Origin: Campylobacteraceae bacterium
GTDB taxonomy: Bacteria; Campylobacterota; Campylobacteria; Campylobacterales; Sulfurovaceae
Length of the DNA stretch: 36,624 nt
Reading direction: 5' to 3'
Assembly: GCA_027081065.1 (NCBI GenBank)
Contig: JALWLW010000110.1
Coordinates: 1-36,624, forward strand
The notes beneath the pieces were generated by a model, which saw nothing but the letters and a program-made list of their open reading frames with translations, was not told the DNA's origin and ran no database searches. The position numbers and the translations under genes were made by a program. Shown here piece by piece: positions 5,459 through 14,469 of this stretch (position 1 is the first letter of the stretch; each line of letters opens with the position of its first letter).

Positions 5459-7555
5459 ATGCAAAACTTAATAACCCTATTAACCCAAAAAACAAACCTG
5501 CAAAAAAATCAAATTAGTAACATTTTAAAACTTTTAGATGAAGGGGCTACCATTCCCTTCATTGCCCGTTATCGTAAAGAGATGACGGGGGGAGCTTCTG
5601 ATGATGAGCTTCGTGAATTTCATGAAGTTTATTTGTCAGCTAAACGTCTTCTTGATAGAAAAGAGGAAATTGTAAAACTTTTAGAAGAGCGAGAGCTTTT
5701 AACGTCTGCACTTAAAACACTGTTAGATGAAGCTGTAACAATGACTGCTCTTGAAGACATCTACCGACCTTTTAAAGAGAAGAAAAACACACGTGCTTCC
5801 AAAGCCATTAAAAATGGCTTAGAGCCTTTGGCAAATCTTTTACAATCAGCAAAGTTGAGTGAAAAAGAGTTTAAAGATAAAGCAAGAACATTTGTTCATG
5901 GAGAGGTAAAGTCGGTTGACGATGCTGTATCTGGGGCAAAGGACATCATAGCAGAGCGTTTTTCAGACAACCCAAAAGAGCGTAAGATAGTACGAGAAAT
6001 GACAGAGAAACATGGGGTACTTGAGGTTAAAAAAGGAAAAGAGTTTGATGAAAATGGGGTCTACAAAAACTACAAAGAGCATTCTGAAAAAATAGCTTTT
6101 GTTCCTTCTCATCGGTATCTTGCTATTCGTCGTGGAGAAAAAGAGAAGCAACTCAGCGTTAAAATAAGCATTGATAGCGACCGATACCTAGAGACTTTAA
6201 AACGCTATAAACTACGTGATCATATGGGGAGTTCTAAAAAGATTTTATTTGAAGCCTACCAAGATGGTTTTAAACGTCTACTTTATCCATCGATTGAGCG
6301 TGAAGTGGCTTCCATGGTCAAAGAGCGTTCAGACTTAGCAGCCATTGCAACCTTTGGTAAGAACTTAGCACAACTTTTTATGACCCCACCAGTAACAGGA
6401 AAAGTACTTTTAGGGGCAGACCCTGCTTACAAATCTGGGTGTAAATTGGTGGTTTTAGATGTTAATGGGCAGTACTTAGAAGATGCACTCATTTTCCCTA
6501 CACCCCCAAAGTCAGACTTTGAGGGTTCGCGTAAAAAAGTTTTAGAGTTGGTTAAAAAGTATGGTGTAGATGGCGTGGTTATTGGAAACGGAACAGCTTC
6601 AAAAGAGACCCAAGAGTTTTTTGCAAAGATTAACAAAGAGTTAAATGGAGGGTTAAAATATACGGTGGTATCTGAAGCTGGGGCATCTGTCTATTCGGCT
6701 TCTAAGATAGCAGCAGAAGAGTACCCAAATTTAGATGTTACCGTCCGTGGTGCAATCTCCATTGCAGGGCGTGTACGTGACCCAATGGCTACACTTGTCA
6801 AAATAGACCCAAAGTCTCTTGGAATTGGACAATACCAACATGATGTTGACCAAAAACTACTTGAGCGAAAACTACATGAGGGGGTTGAGTCTTTGGTAAA
6901 CATGGTAGGGGTTGATGTCAACTCAGCTTCTGCTTCACTACTTTCATTTGTTGCAGGAGTTGGAGCTAAACTGGCAAAAAGCATTGTTGAGCATCGAGAG
7001 AAAAATGGTGCTTTTAAAGCTAAAAAAGAGCTACTAAAAGTCAAAGGCTTAGGGGCTAAGGCTTACGAGCAAATGGCAGGATTTATTCGCATACGCGAAG
7101 GAGAAAGTACTTTTGATAATACAGGTATTCACCCTGAGAGTTATGCTGTAGCTAAAGCACTACAAGAACTTTCAGATACTTCAGATGTTAAAGCACTCTG
7201 TGCTAAGTTTGCTGTGGGTGAGGCTACTTTAAAAGACATCTTAAAAGAGTTAGCCAAACCTGGGTTTGACCCACGTGAAGAGCTTGAAGCTATTCCTTTT
7301 AAAGATGATTTGACAGACATCAGTATGTTACGAGAGGGAAGCATTGTCTCAGGGGTGGTACGAAACATTGCTGACTTTGGAGCTTTTGTAGACATAGGAC
7401 TTAAAAATGATGGCATGATACACATCTCTAAAATGTCTGAGAAAAGAATTAAACACCCATTAGAAGTACTATCTGTTAATCAGTATTTGGCTAGAGTAGA
7501 AGTAGTTTCTGTGGATGTGGAGAAAGGGAAAGTTGGGCTTAGTTTGAAGTTTTAG
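5459..7555 (+). CDS. tex: Transcription accessory protein Tex
   Basis: A 698-residue Tex protein, an S1-domain nucleic-acid-binding protein related to eukaryotic Spt6. Domain order is as in the family: N-terminal helical Tex domain (PFIARYRKEMTGG, about 35-47; LEDIYRPFK, about 100), a YqgF/RuvX-like domain starting at about 318 (LGADPAYKSGCKL), a helix-hairpin-helix block at about 480-560 (VNSASASLLSFVAGVG and VKGLGAKAYEQ), and a C-terminal S1 domain from about 626 (GSIVSGVVRNIADFGAFVDIG). The GADPA motif is conserved, although catalytic activity of this domain in Tex is not established. Cytoplasmic. Monocistronic by spacing. Somewhat shorter than the enterobacterial protein but with all domains. 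Confidence 0.96.
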   Translation: MQNLITLLTQKTNLQKNQISNILKLLDEGATIPFIARYRKEMTGGASDDELREFHEVYLSAKRLLDRKEEIVKLLEERELLTSALKTLLDEAVTMTALEDIYRPFKEKKNTRASKAIKNGLEPLANLLQSAKLSEKEFKDKARTFVHGEVKSVDDAVSGAKDIIAERFSDNPKERKIVREMTEKHGVLEVKKGKEFDENGVYKNYKEHSEKIAFVPSHRYLAIRRGEKEKQLSVKISIDSDRYLETLKRYKLRDHMGSSKKILFEAYQDGFKRLLYPSIEREVASMVKERSDLAAIATFGKNLAQLFMTPPVTGKVLLGADPAYKSGCKLVVLDVNGQYLEDALIFPTPPKSDFEGSRKKVLELVKKYGVDGVVIGNGTASKETQEFFAKINKELNGGLKYTVVSEAGASVYSASKIAAEEYPNLDVTVRGAISIAGRVRDPMATLVKIDPKSLGIGQYQHDVDQKLLERKLHEGVESLVNMVGVDVNSASASLLSFVAGVGAKLAKSIVEHREKNGAFKAKKELLKVKGLGAKAYEQMAGFIRIREGESTFDNTGIHPESYAVAKALQELSDTSDVKALCAKFAVGEATLKDILKELAKPGFDPREELEAIPFKDDLTDISMLREGSIVSGVVRNIADFGAFVDIGLKNDGMIHISKMSEKRIKHPLEVLSVNQYLARVEVVSVDVEKGKVGLSLKF

Positions 7556-7653
7556 CTTTTTATTAAGAAAAATTAAACATTTTTAAACATCCTCATTTTT
7601 CTCACATTTTTTTATCTTATCATATTGTTATCTCAATATTAAAAGGATAAAAA

Positions 7654-8271
7654 ATGAGTACAAAAATATTAAAATCAGTAGCTATTTTAGGTTTAATTTT
7701 CAACACACTTCCTCTAATGGCTAGTGAGAATAGTAATGGCTTCTATCTAGGGATGGATACATCATTTATTAATATGGGTGATGATACATTAGATATTACC
7801 ACTTATGATAGTGATGGAAATAAAAAGAGTAAAAACTCCTATAAAGATGTGACTTCTATCTCTTATGCTTTTAAGATTGGTTATCAACATTTTGATAAAA
7901 ATAGAGTTGAAATTTCAGTTAAAGACAACAAGATTAGTACAGATGTTGGTAATATTATGGGCACAACTTTTGGCATTAATTATGAATGGGGTTTTACTTC
8001 CTTTGAAACAGAGCATGTTTTACCTTACCTCTTAGTAGGTTTTGATGGAGGACGTGCTGACCTTTCAAAGTTTGAATTTAAAGATAAAAAAGTAGATATG
8101 GTAAGTGCTAACTTAGGCATAGGGATTCGTTACAATGTGAATGAAAATGTTGATGCTAAGATAGGTTATCTACATAGTAGTACAGGTTTTGGAGATTTTG
8201 AGAATGAGAAAGGTGATGTGCAAGGCATTAACCAAGACAAAGTAGAATTTGGTTTAACTTATAAGTTTTAA
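7654..8271 (+). CDS. Small outer-membrane beta-barrel protein
   Basis: A 205-residue protein with a signal peptide (positive start, hydrophobic core ILGLIFN, cleavage likely after LMAS about residue 24). The rest alternates short hydrophobic/aromatic strands with acidic turns and ends in a typical barrel terminal strand, KVEFGLTYKF, with a C-terminal Phe. YLGMDTSF, SYAFKIGYQHF and LGIGIRYNV look like successive strands. Length fits an 8-stranded OmpX/OmpW-sized barrel. Substrate or function unknown. It leads an operon with an EF-hand lipoprotein (11-bp gap) and a DUF4395 protein (3-bp gap). AAAGGA ribosome site at about 7643. Confidence 0.75.
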   Translation: MSTKILKSVAILGLIFNTLPLMASENSNGFYLGMDTSFINMGDDTLDITTYDSDGNKKSKNSYKDVTSISYAFKIGYQHFDKNRVEISVKDNKISTDVGNIMGTTFGINYEWGFTSFETEHVLPYLLVGFDGGRADLSKFEFKDKKVDMVSANLGIGIRYNVNENVDAKIGYLHSSTGFGDFENEKGDVQGINQDKVEFGLTYKF

Positions 8272-8282
8272 AAGGAAAAATC

Positions 8283-8600
8283 ATGAAAATAGATAGTAAA
8301 AAACTCATTTTAATCATGATTTTTCTTGGCATTTTTAGTGGCTGTTCAGCACTTATTAGCGACTCTATGTTGAAAGCTATCCATCAAGATATAGATATAA
8401 ATCAGGATGGATATATTGACTATAATGAGTATTTAATAAATAATAATGAAAAAGATATGGAAATGCTTAAAGCAGAAGCGAAGGAAAAGGGTATGAGTGT
8501 AGAGGAGTACCAAAAGTGGGACTTTAATCGAGCTGATAGGAATAGAGATGGAAAAGTAAGCTCTCAAGAGTTAATTGATTTAGCCAGAAAGGAGTTGTAA
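8283..8600 (+). CDS. EF-hand lipoprotein
   Basis: A 105-residue predicted lipoprotein: hydrophobic signal followed by FSGC with lipidated Cys21. It has two canonical EF-hand loops. The first is D38-x-N40-x-D42-G43-x-I45 with E49 at position 12; the second is DRNRDGKVSSQE near residues 86-97. These residues indicate paired calcium binding in the periplasm or at the outer membrane. The helix between them is charged. It sits between a barrel protein and a DUF4395 membrane protein in an apparent operon, so a role in envelope calcium sensing or stabilisation is plausible but inferred. Confidence 0.85.
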   Translation: MKIDSKKLILIMIFLGIFSGCSALISDSMLKAIHQDIDINQDGYIDYNEYLINNNEKDMEMLKAEAKEKGMSVEEYQKWDFNRADRNRDGKVSSQELIDLARKEL

Positions 8601-8603
8601 GTC

Positions 8604-9233
8604 ATGTCACAAATTTTTGATTTTGGAGAGAGAGTAGAGGGTTATGAGGTTAAAGTTCTAAATGAAAGAGAGCTTCGAGCAGGAGCAGGTATCCTCTTTT
8701 TGGTTGCATTTATTTCATTTGTCAATTGTATTGTCATGAAAAACATTGTGATTTTACAGACATTTGTTTGGTTCTTTTTAGCAGAGTTTACTATTCGTGT
8801 GATTGTTAATCCAAAATATGCCCCCAGTCTACTTTTGGGGCGTTTTATGGTAAACAACCAAACACCTGAATATGTAGGAGCTAAACAGAAAAGATTTGCT
8901 TGGAGTATTGGACTTTTTTTAGCGATATTTATCTTTTTTTTAACGACCATATTCCCCTCTACTACCCCTATTGGTGAAGAGAGTTTACACAATGCTCTTA
9001 TTGGTCTTAGTTGTATGACCTGTTTGGTTCTGCTCTATTTTGAAGCTGTATTTGGTATCTGTATAGGGTGCAAACTCTACAACGCATTTAATAAAGAGGA
9101 GGCACAATATTGTGCAGGAAATACCTGTCAAAAACATGAACGAGCAGCGTGTCAAAAGTTTTCAACCTCTCAATTGGTTGTTTTGGGTATATTTTTTTTA
9201 GTTGTGGTGGGGATGATAGGTCATTTTTTATAA
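8604..9233 (+). CDS. DUF4395 membrane protein
   Basis: A 209-residue inner-membrane protein with the DUF4395 layout: an N-terminal soluble stretch with NERELRAGAG, a membrane hairpin (about 28-62), the conserved FTIRVIVNPKYAPSLLLGR segment, two central membrane segments (about 98-118 and 133-155) and a terminal one (about 188-208). A cysteine pair, CIGCKLY, lies at the end of a membrane helix, followed by a loop with further cysteines (YCAGNTC). The pair is family-typical and suggests metal or redox chemistry, but no reaction is established. Third gene of the barrel/EF-hand operon, 3 bp after the lipoprotein stop. Confidence 0.8.
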   Translation: MSQIFDFGERVEGYEVKVLNERELRAGAGILFLVAFISFVNCIVMKNIVILQTFVWFFLAEFTIRVIVNPKYAPSLLLGRFMVNNQTPEYVGAKQKRFAWSIGLFLAIFIFFLTTIFPSTTPIGEESLHNALIGLSCMTCLVLLYFEAVFGICIGCKLYNAFNKEEAQYCAGNTCQKHERAACQKFSTSQLVVLGIFFLVVVGMIGHFL

Positions 9234-9295
9234 AATAAATTTTTATAACAAGATTATGAGAGCCAATATCTCAGTTATTTTTATTAAAATATGAC

Positions 9296-9970
9296 ATGAA
9301 CAACGAACTATTAAACTTAACCCTTCTCTATGTTGAAGATGATGAAATCATACGCCAAAATGCTGTAGAGTATCTCTGTGATTATTTTAAAGAGGTTTAT
9401 CAAGCCCAAGATGGAATGGAGGCGTTAGAGGTTTATCAAGAGAAAAAACCTAATATTATTATTACCGATATTGAAATGCCACGTCTTAATGGCTTGGGCA
9501 TGGCAAAAAAGATTAGAAGAGAAGACAAAAGCACTCCTATCGTCATTACCACAGCTTTTACAGATACAGAGTATTTAATAGAAGCTGTGGAATTACAACT
9601 CATTAAATATATTGTTAAACCCATTACTTCTAAAAAGCTCAATGAAGCTTTAGCCCTTATTTCTAAATATCTCCATATCAACAGCATAGTCTCTATAGAT
9701 AAGGACAAACAGTATGACAATCTTAATAAATGTTTGATGATAGACAAAGAGCTAGTAACTCTTACTCATAAAGAGTTACAGCTTTTTGATTTACTCGCTA
9801 AAAATCATCACAGAGTTGTTAACTATGAGGAGATAGAGAACAGTGTTTGGTATGGTGAATATATGAGTAAAGATGCGCTACGTGCACTCATTAGAACGCT
9901 ACGTAAAAAACTTCAAGGTGATTATATAGAGAATGTTTCAGGCTTTGGTTATAGGCTCAAAGTAAAATAA
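9296..9970 (+). CDS. Response regulator, receiver plus winged-helix output
   Basis: A 224-residue OmpR-type response regulator. The receiver has the acidic pocket E14-D15-D16, phospho-acceptor Asp58 (IIITDIEMP), a Thr in VITTAFTDT and the conserved Lys in IVKPIT. A winged-helix DNA-binding domain occupies about 140-224 (LTHKELQLFDLLAKN, VVNYEEIE, DALRALIRTLRKKL, GFGYRLK). It should act with the histidine kinase encoded 36 bp downstream. The ATG at 9296 has no ribosome site; a weak TAAAAT box ends five bases before it, so the mRNA may be leaderless. The partner kinase gene is frameshifted, so phosphorylation in this strain may depend on another kinase. Confidence 0.93.
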   Translation: MNNELLNLTLLYVEDDEIIRQNAVEYLCDYFKEVYQAQDGMEALEVYQEKKPNIIITDIEMPRLNGLGMAKKIRREDKSTPIVITTAFTDTEYLIEAVELQLIKYIVKPITSKKLNEALALISKYLHINSIVSIDKDKQYDNLNKCLMIDKELVTLTHKELQLFDLLAKNHHRVVNYEEIENSVWYGEYMSKDALRALIRTLRKKLQGDYIENVSGFGYRLKVK

Positions 9971-9994
9971 CATTTTTTTCACATCATTTTGGGT

Positions 9995-10000
9995 TATACT
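9995..10000 (+). promoter_or_regulatory. -10 box immediately before the 7TM histidine kinase start
   Basis: TATACT at 9995-10000 ends six bases before the ATG at 10007. No Shine-Dalgarno sequence is possible downstream of the predicted transcription start, so transcripts from it would be leaderless. The gene may also be read from the upstream regulator gene. Confidence 0.45.
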
Positions 10001-10006
10001 ATAGCT

Positions 10007-11825
10007 ATGAAAAAGTTTATTTTGTTCTTGATGCTCTTCTCTACACTACTTTTAGCTGATGGTAAACCATTGACTATTAAATCGTTTCAGACCAATGAAG
10101 AGATAGATATTAGTAATATTCCAGAGTATATTTCACAATTTAAGCAAATTCAGACACAAGATGAAAAAGATTTAGAGTTTGAAATAGTGCTTTTTGATAG
10201 CGAAGAGGATTATACGCTCAAACAGAATGATAAAAAGAAGTATACATGGTTTATGATAGAACTAGACAACAATCTTACAAGTGGAAACTATTGGATCGAA
10301 CATAGCAATTTTGAATTTACTAAGCATAGTTTTGCACCACAACAGTTTGTAGATAGGTTCGAACTTCTAGGACGAAAATTGTTTTCTTTTACTTATGATA
10401 AATCAAAAGATAAAAGAGAAATCTTTCTAAAAGTCATCCCTCAACAATCTCATGTTGCTGCAAAAGCATCACTCTATACACCAACAAGTTTTTCAATATG
10501 GGTAAAGGAGTATGCTTTTAAGTTGTTACTCTATTTTTTTCTCTTTGGACTCATTTTTATGACAGCGATTTATAATGGAGCATTTTATCTTTATAACCGT
10601 GAAAAGTCATTTCTTTACTATATGTTTATGCAGTTGTTTATGGTGATAGTTTTGATGTACCAAACTGATATTATTGAAATTTATGTTATGGGAGATGTTG
10701 AGAGTGAAGAGATAGCTATCTTCTTTTACTTTCTTCTTGTGGAGGTAGCAATTATTTTTATATTGTACTTTATACGAGCATTTTTAGAGAGCAAAAAATA
10801 TTTGCCTCTTCATGATAAAATTTTACACTACATCACGCTTTTTGCTTGGGTTGATTTGATACTTTTTTTTGTCCCTATTATGTTGATACTAAAGATATAT
10901 AGTTTTATAATCCTCTATGTGGTTTTTGTAGCAGGGCTTCGTTTTACTCAAGGGTATAGACCAGCTCTTTTTTTTCTTTTTGGCTGGTCGGTATTGATGT
11001 TAGGTGTATTTGTTTCAGATTTTTTCCCAGATAACACTTTGGCTATTGATCCAGTTGTTCTAGGTTCTACCATAGAAGCATTTTTTTTAGCTACTGCCAT
11101 CTCCTATAAGGTGAGAGAGATTAACGATGAAAAAGAGGAGCAAAAAGAACTTTTAGTTCACCAAAGTAAATTGGCTTCAATGGGTGAAATGTTAGGTAAT
11201 ATTGCTCATCAATGGAGACAACCTCTGACCCGTATGGGATACATACTTATGAATATAGAATCTAAAGACAAAGAGAACCATCATCGTAAAAAACTTGAAG
11301 AAGCCTCTGTACAATTGGAATTTATGTCACAAACAATTAATGATTTTAGAGACTTTTACATGCCAAATAAAGTCAAAGAGAACTTTTCACTTCATGAAGC
11401 AACAAAAGAGACTTTGGAGATAATGCAACATGCTTTTAAGAGTAGTGAGATTGAGCTAGAGTTAATCATCAAAGAAGATACAATGCTTTTTAATTATAAA
11501 AATGAGTACAAACAAGTTTTACTTAATTTACTCTCTAATGCAAAAGATATTTTCAAAGAACGTGCAATTGTTCATCCTAAAATTAGCATTGTTTTAGAGG
11601 AAGGAAGCATTAAAGTAGAAGACAATGCAGGGGGGAATTCCAAAAGAAATTTTAAAACGTCTATGTGAACCATATTTTACCACTAAAGAGGGGAATCTAG
11701 GCATTGGACTTTATATGTCAAAGATGATTGTTGAGCGAAATATGAGTGCTAAGTTACAGATAACTAATGGGATTAGAGGGGCTATTTTTCAAGTTTTGTT
11801 TGTGGATGAGGTTAATGGAAAATAA
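10007..11825 (+). pseudogene. 7TM-DISM sensor histidine kinase, frameshifted at a G6 tract
   Basis: Membrane sensor kinase read in two frames. After a signal peptide (FILFLMLFSTLLLADG) comes a periplasmic 7TMR-DISM extracellular domain (about 25-165), seven membrane helices (about 175-370), then a kinase core: H-box IAHQWRQP with phospho-acceptor His401, N-box NLLSNAKD, G1 VEDNAGG. At GGGGGG (11630-11635) the frame leaves the ATPase domain and stops at 11668. Removing one G, or shifting frame there, restores IPKEIL, the EPYFTTK motif and G2 LGIGLYMSKM to the stop at 11825. So one extra G separates an intact gene from this one. A TTG at 9989 is in frame but lies before the -10 box; ATG 10007 begins the signal peptide and is preferred. 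Pseudogene, phase-off allele or sequencing error cannot be told apart here. Confidence 0.88.
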
Positions 11826-11894
11826 CATATTAATATTTATTATATGTGAGAGAAACAAGTAGTGTTTTTTTAGGCATAAAATTTAGCTTAAATT

Positions 11895-11966
11895 ATGAAA
11901 AAAGTTATTCTTTTTCTAGAAAATGGTAACGAATTAATAGGGCTTGGTGTAGAATTATTTGATTAA
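11895..11966 (+). CDS. Possible 23-codon small ORF or gene fragment
   Basis: ATG to TAA, 23 codons, in the gap between the kinase and ciaB. The peptide starts with a hydrophobic strand (MKKVILFLEN) and ends in GLGVELFD. No ribosome binding site is evident. It reads like the first strand of a larger protein, so it may be a remnant. I do not recognise it. Confidence 0.2.
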   Translation: MKKVILFLENGNELIGLGVELFD

Positions 11967-11996
11967 ATATTATTTTTAATAGTAAGGAGGGGTTAT

Positions 11997-13826
11997 ATGA
12001 AACAACAATTTATGCAAGATTTACAAAAAATATATGATGAACTGCAAGTTCGACAAGCTTCATTGAATGATTACTATAAACTTTTAACTGAAGAGCATAC
12101 AGAAGCTGCTTTGGTAGTAGAAGATTTCTTAGCTCAAATGGAACTACCTATTAATGCTGATACTCAAATGGCAGCTTTAACAAGAGTGGTGAATTTACGA
12201 GAAGATGCATTAGAACAAGTTTTTCAAAAAGAGGGTTTTTCAAGAGAGAAAATAGTCGAGAAAAAAGAACAAGCTTATCTTTTTGTAAAAGAGATGCATT
12301 TAAGTCGTCATGAATATTTAATTGCATGGATAAAAGCTGAGAATCTCTTAACACCTTTTTATCAAGAACTTATTGTTGGGGTACACTATATTGGTGAAGC
12401 CATGAGTAGTTGGCAGTCTTCATGGACAGCTAAAATTATTAATGGGGTAAACCATGATTTACTTAAAGCGTATGAGGGAGATGAACAAGCTATTTTTAAA
12501 ATGCTCAAAGAGAATAATCTTTTAGATTTAGCACCTAATGGAGAGATTGGTGATAGATGTTACTCTGTTTTAGAAAAAGATGAAAATGGTGTGTATCGTT
12601 CACTGGCTTATGTTGAAGCTTTTCCTAAAGAGGTAGGAGAGGTTGTAAGCAGAATTGAAGATTTGGTAGAGTCTTTGTCGTTTTTACAAGATGAGGTGTT
12701 TGAACAAAAAGCTGAATGGATTTCTTATTTGGTTGCGATAAAAAGAGCTTTAGCACAGACACAACCTAGACAACTCATTGGCTATTGGGCAGAAGTAGAC
12801 AGAGCATGGATGCGTATTAATACCCCTCTTCAAATTGGGCATCCTTTAGAGTATTATGAAGACCATTTTAGAAAAGCTGTGGCATTGGAGTGGGATTTAC
12901 GAATTGTAAACCCTAAGCTACAACGTGCTTCTAGTACAAGAGAAAATATTAAAGCCTTTGCCTCTAAACTTTCAGAAACTATTGAAGGAGAGGTTGAGGA
13001 GACAATTGCTAAAAATATGAATCAAGTAGATGAAACACAGCTTTATATTGGTCAACCTGTTTTGTACTATGGAGCAGAGTTTAATGGACTCTTTTCAGCA
13101 CAGGTTGTCCCTAATGATGAAACAGTCTCCTCCCAGTTGGGTAAAAAGATTTTTGCTTATGCTGATTTTGTAATGCAGAGTAAAAGAGCAAAACCGATGA
13201 TGCAACTCTCTGTCGATACTTTTGGGCTTGATTTTGTAAAAGAGCAAAGGGACTTGGTTGAAAGTAATTCTGAATTATGGCAAAAGGTTTATGATAGTTC
13301 AACCATTGGGCATGAGTTTGGGCATATTTTGTGGATGGATTCTGATACTGAAATGGTTATGAACAAGTATGGTCAATTTAAAAACATAGAAGAGTTTAAA
13401 GCCACAACAGGTGGGCTGATGGCATTTTTTGAAAATGAAGATGAGAGCTTAAAAAAGCATATGATAGATGATTTAGTAAGTCGTTCAGTAGGTTTGATGG
13501 CTTGGCGTGAAGTGGGTGAGGTGTTGCCTTATTATTGTGAGGGCTTGATTCATTTGAGTATTTTATTTGGTTCAGGACTTCTTACTTATGATAAAAAAAT
13601 AGAAATTCATTATGAAAAATATGATGCCATGAAAAAAGCATATACAGAAGCTTATGAAGCCTTAGCACAACATTACATTGATAGGGAAGATGCTTCTTTG
13701 TATTTAGCAAATTATACACAAAAAAAAGGGGGTATCTATTTACCTAAAGATTTAAATATTGCTAAGTTTGTTGAGACTTTTTATAAACAATATAAACAAA
13801 TAGGACAAAAAGTTTATACTGTTTAA
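11997..13826 (+). CDS. ciaB: CiaB-family protein with HEFGH metallopeptidase motif
   Basis: A 609-residue protein matching the CiaB (Campylobacter invasion antigen B) family in length and character; the Campylobacter jejuni protein is about 610 residues. No signal peptide and no membrane segment. The C-terminal third contains HEFGH (439-443) followed by ILWMD, the zinc-binding HExxH form, in the setting STIGHEFGHILW, with acidic candidates for a third ligand downstream (for example in FFENEDES). This suggests that the family is a zinc peptidase related to M3-like folds, whatever its role in invasion. In a likely free-living bacterium a housekeeping peptidase role is more plausible than host invasion. 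Excellent AAGGAGG ribosome site eight bases before the ATG. Convergent with a PAS gene 4 bp away. The family name is from memory of its pattern; the zinc motif is seen directly. Confidence 0.8.
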   Translation: MKQQFMQDLQKIYDELQVRQASLNDYYKLLTEEHTEAALVVEDFLAQMELPINADTQMAALTRVVNLREDALEQVFQKEGFSREKIVEKKEQAYLFVKEMHLSRHEYLIAWIKAENLLTPFYQELIVGVHYIGEAMSSWQSSWTAKIINGVNHDLLKAYEGDEQAIFKMLKENNLLDLAPNGEIGDRCYSVLEKDENGVYRSLAYVEAFPKEVGEVVSRIEDLVESLSFLQDEVFEQKAEWISYLVAIKRALAQTQPRQLIGYWAEVDRAWMRINTPLQIGHPLEYYEDHFRKAVALEWDLRIVNPKLQRASSTRENIKAFASKLSETIEGEVEETIAKNMNQVDETQLYIGQPVLYYGAEFNGLFSAQVVPNDETVSSQLGKKIFAYADFVMQSKRAKPMMQLSVDTFGLDFVKEQRDLVESNSELWQKVYDSSTIGHEFGHILWMDSDTEMVMNKYGQFKNIEEFKATTGGLMAFFENEDESLKKHMIDDLVSRSVGLMAWREVGEVLPYYCEGLIHLSILFGSGLLTYDKKIEIHYEKYDAMKKAYTEAYEALAQHYIDREDASLYLANYTQKKGGIYLPKDLNIAKFVETFYKQYKQIGQKVYTV

Positions 13827-13830
13827 GTGT

Positions 13831-14391
13831 TTATCGTAAGACAGCATGTTTAATAAAGTCACAAAGACATCTAAATTCACGGTTTTTAGTTAGGTGCTTC
13901 ATATATTGGGCATAAGTCATTTTTTTCTCTTTAAGATGTGATTCCAAATATTTGAGTGAAGCATCTATGCTAATATCATGTTCTATTTCAGAGAGAATAT
14001 TGTAAAGAGGTTCAATAGTTTTAATAACGGCATCAGGTGCTTGTTTGCCATAAGAGACATAAGAGATGACTTTGTTATCTCGATCTTTTTGAGGTTTAAT
14101 GCTTATAAGTGTCCAATAATATTCACCCTCATTGGTTTGGTTTTTCAGAACAGCTTGAATGGGTAAGCCTTGTTTTATAATTGACCAAATAATATAAAAA
14201 ATAGTTTTAGGCATATCTGGATGACGTACTATACTGTGAGGTTGGTTAATAATTTCAGAACTTTTAAAGCTGTTTACTTCTAAAAATGTTGGATTACAGT
14301 AGACAATATTACCTTCGAGATCAGTACGGCTAACAATAACTTGCTGTGTGGCACACTTAATTTCGTGATTTATTTTTTTTAATTTACGCAT
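13831..14391 (-). CDS. Single-PAS sensory protein
   Basis: A 186-residue cytoplasmic protein with one PAS domain at about 15-115: DLEGNIVYCNPTFLEVNSF, the phylum-typical HSIVRHPDMPKTIFY, and YYWTLISIKPQKD. This is the Aer-like PAS common in redox or energy taxis proteins of Campylobacterota. There is no methyl-accepting, kinase or cyclase domain. The last ~60 residues are helical and charged (LKYLESHLKEKKMTYAQYMKHL). It may be a stand-alone partner of a chemoreceptor or a free PAS regulator. AAGGA ribosome site just upstream of ATG on the minus strand. Convergent with ciaB. Confidence 0.82.
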   Translation of the reverse strand: MRKLKKINHEIKCATQQVIVSRTDLEGNIVYCNPTFLEVNSFKSSEIINQPHSIVRHPDMPKTIFYIIWSIIKQGLPIQAVLKNQTNEGEYYWTLISIKPQKDRDNKVISYVSYGKQAPDAVIKTIEPLYNILSEIEHDISIDASLKYLESHLKEKKMTYAQYMKHLTKNREFRCLCDFIKHAVLR

Positions 14392-14469
14392 TAAGTTATT
14401 TCCTTAATATTTTAATATGAAAAATATATATTATTTTAATATTATACTTTGTTGATAATTATTGTGAGT

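Noticed and set aside
6427..7425. Several reverse-strand ORFs within tex
   Set aside because: They are Ser/Thr-rich shadows of a fully conserved Tex coding frame.
11895..11966. Fragment of a DJ-1/PfpI-type protein
   Set aside because: Only the first strand (MKKVILFLEN) is suggestive; 23 codons are not enough to assign it, so it is listed as an unrecognised small ORF.
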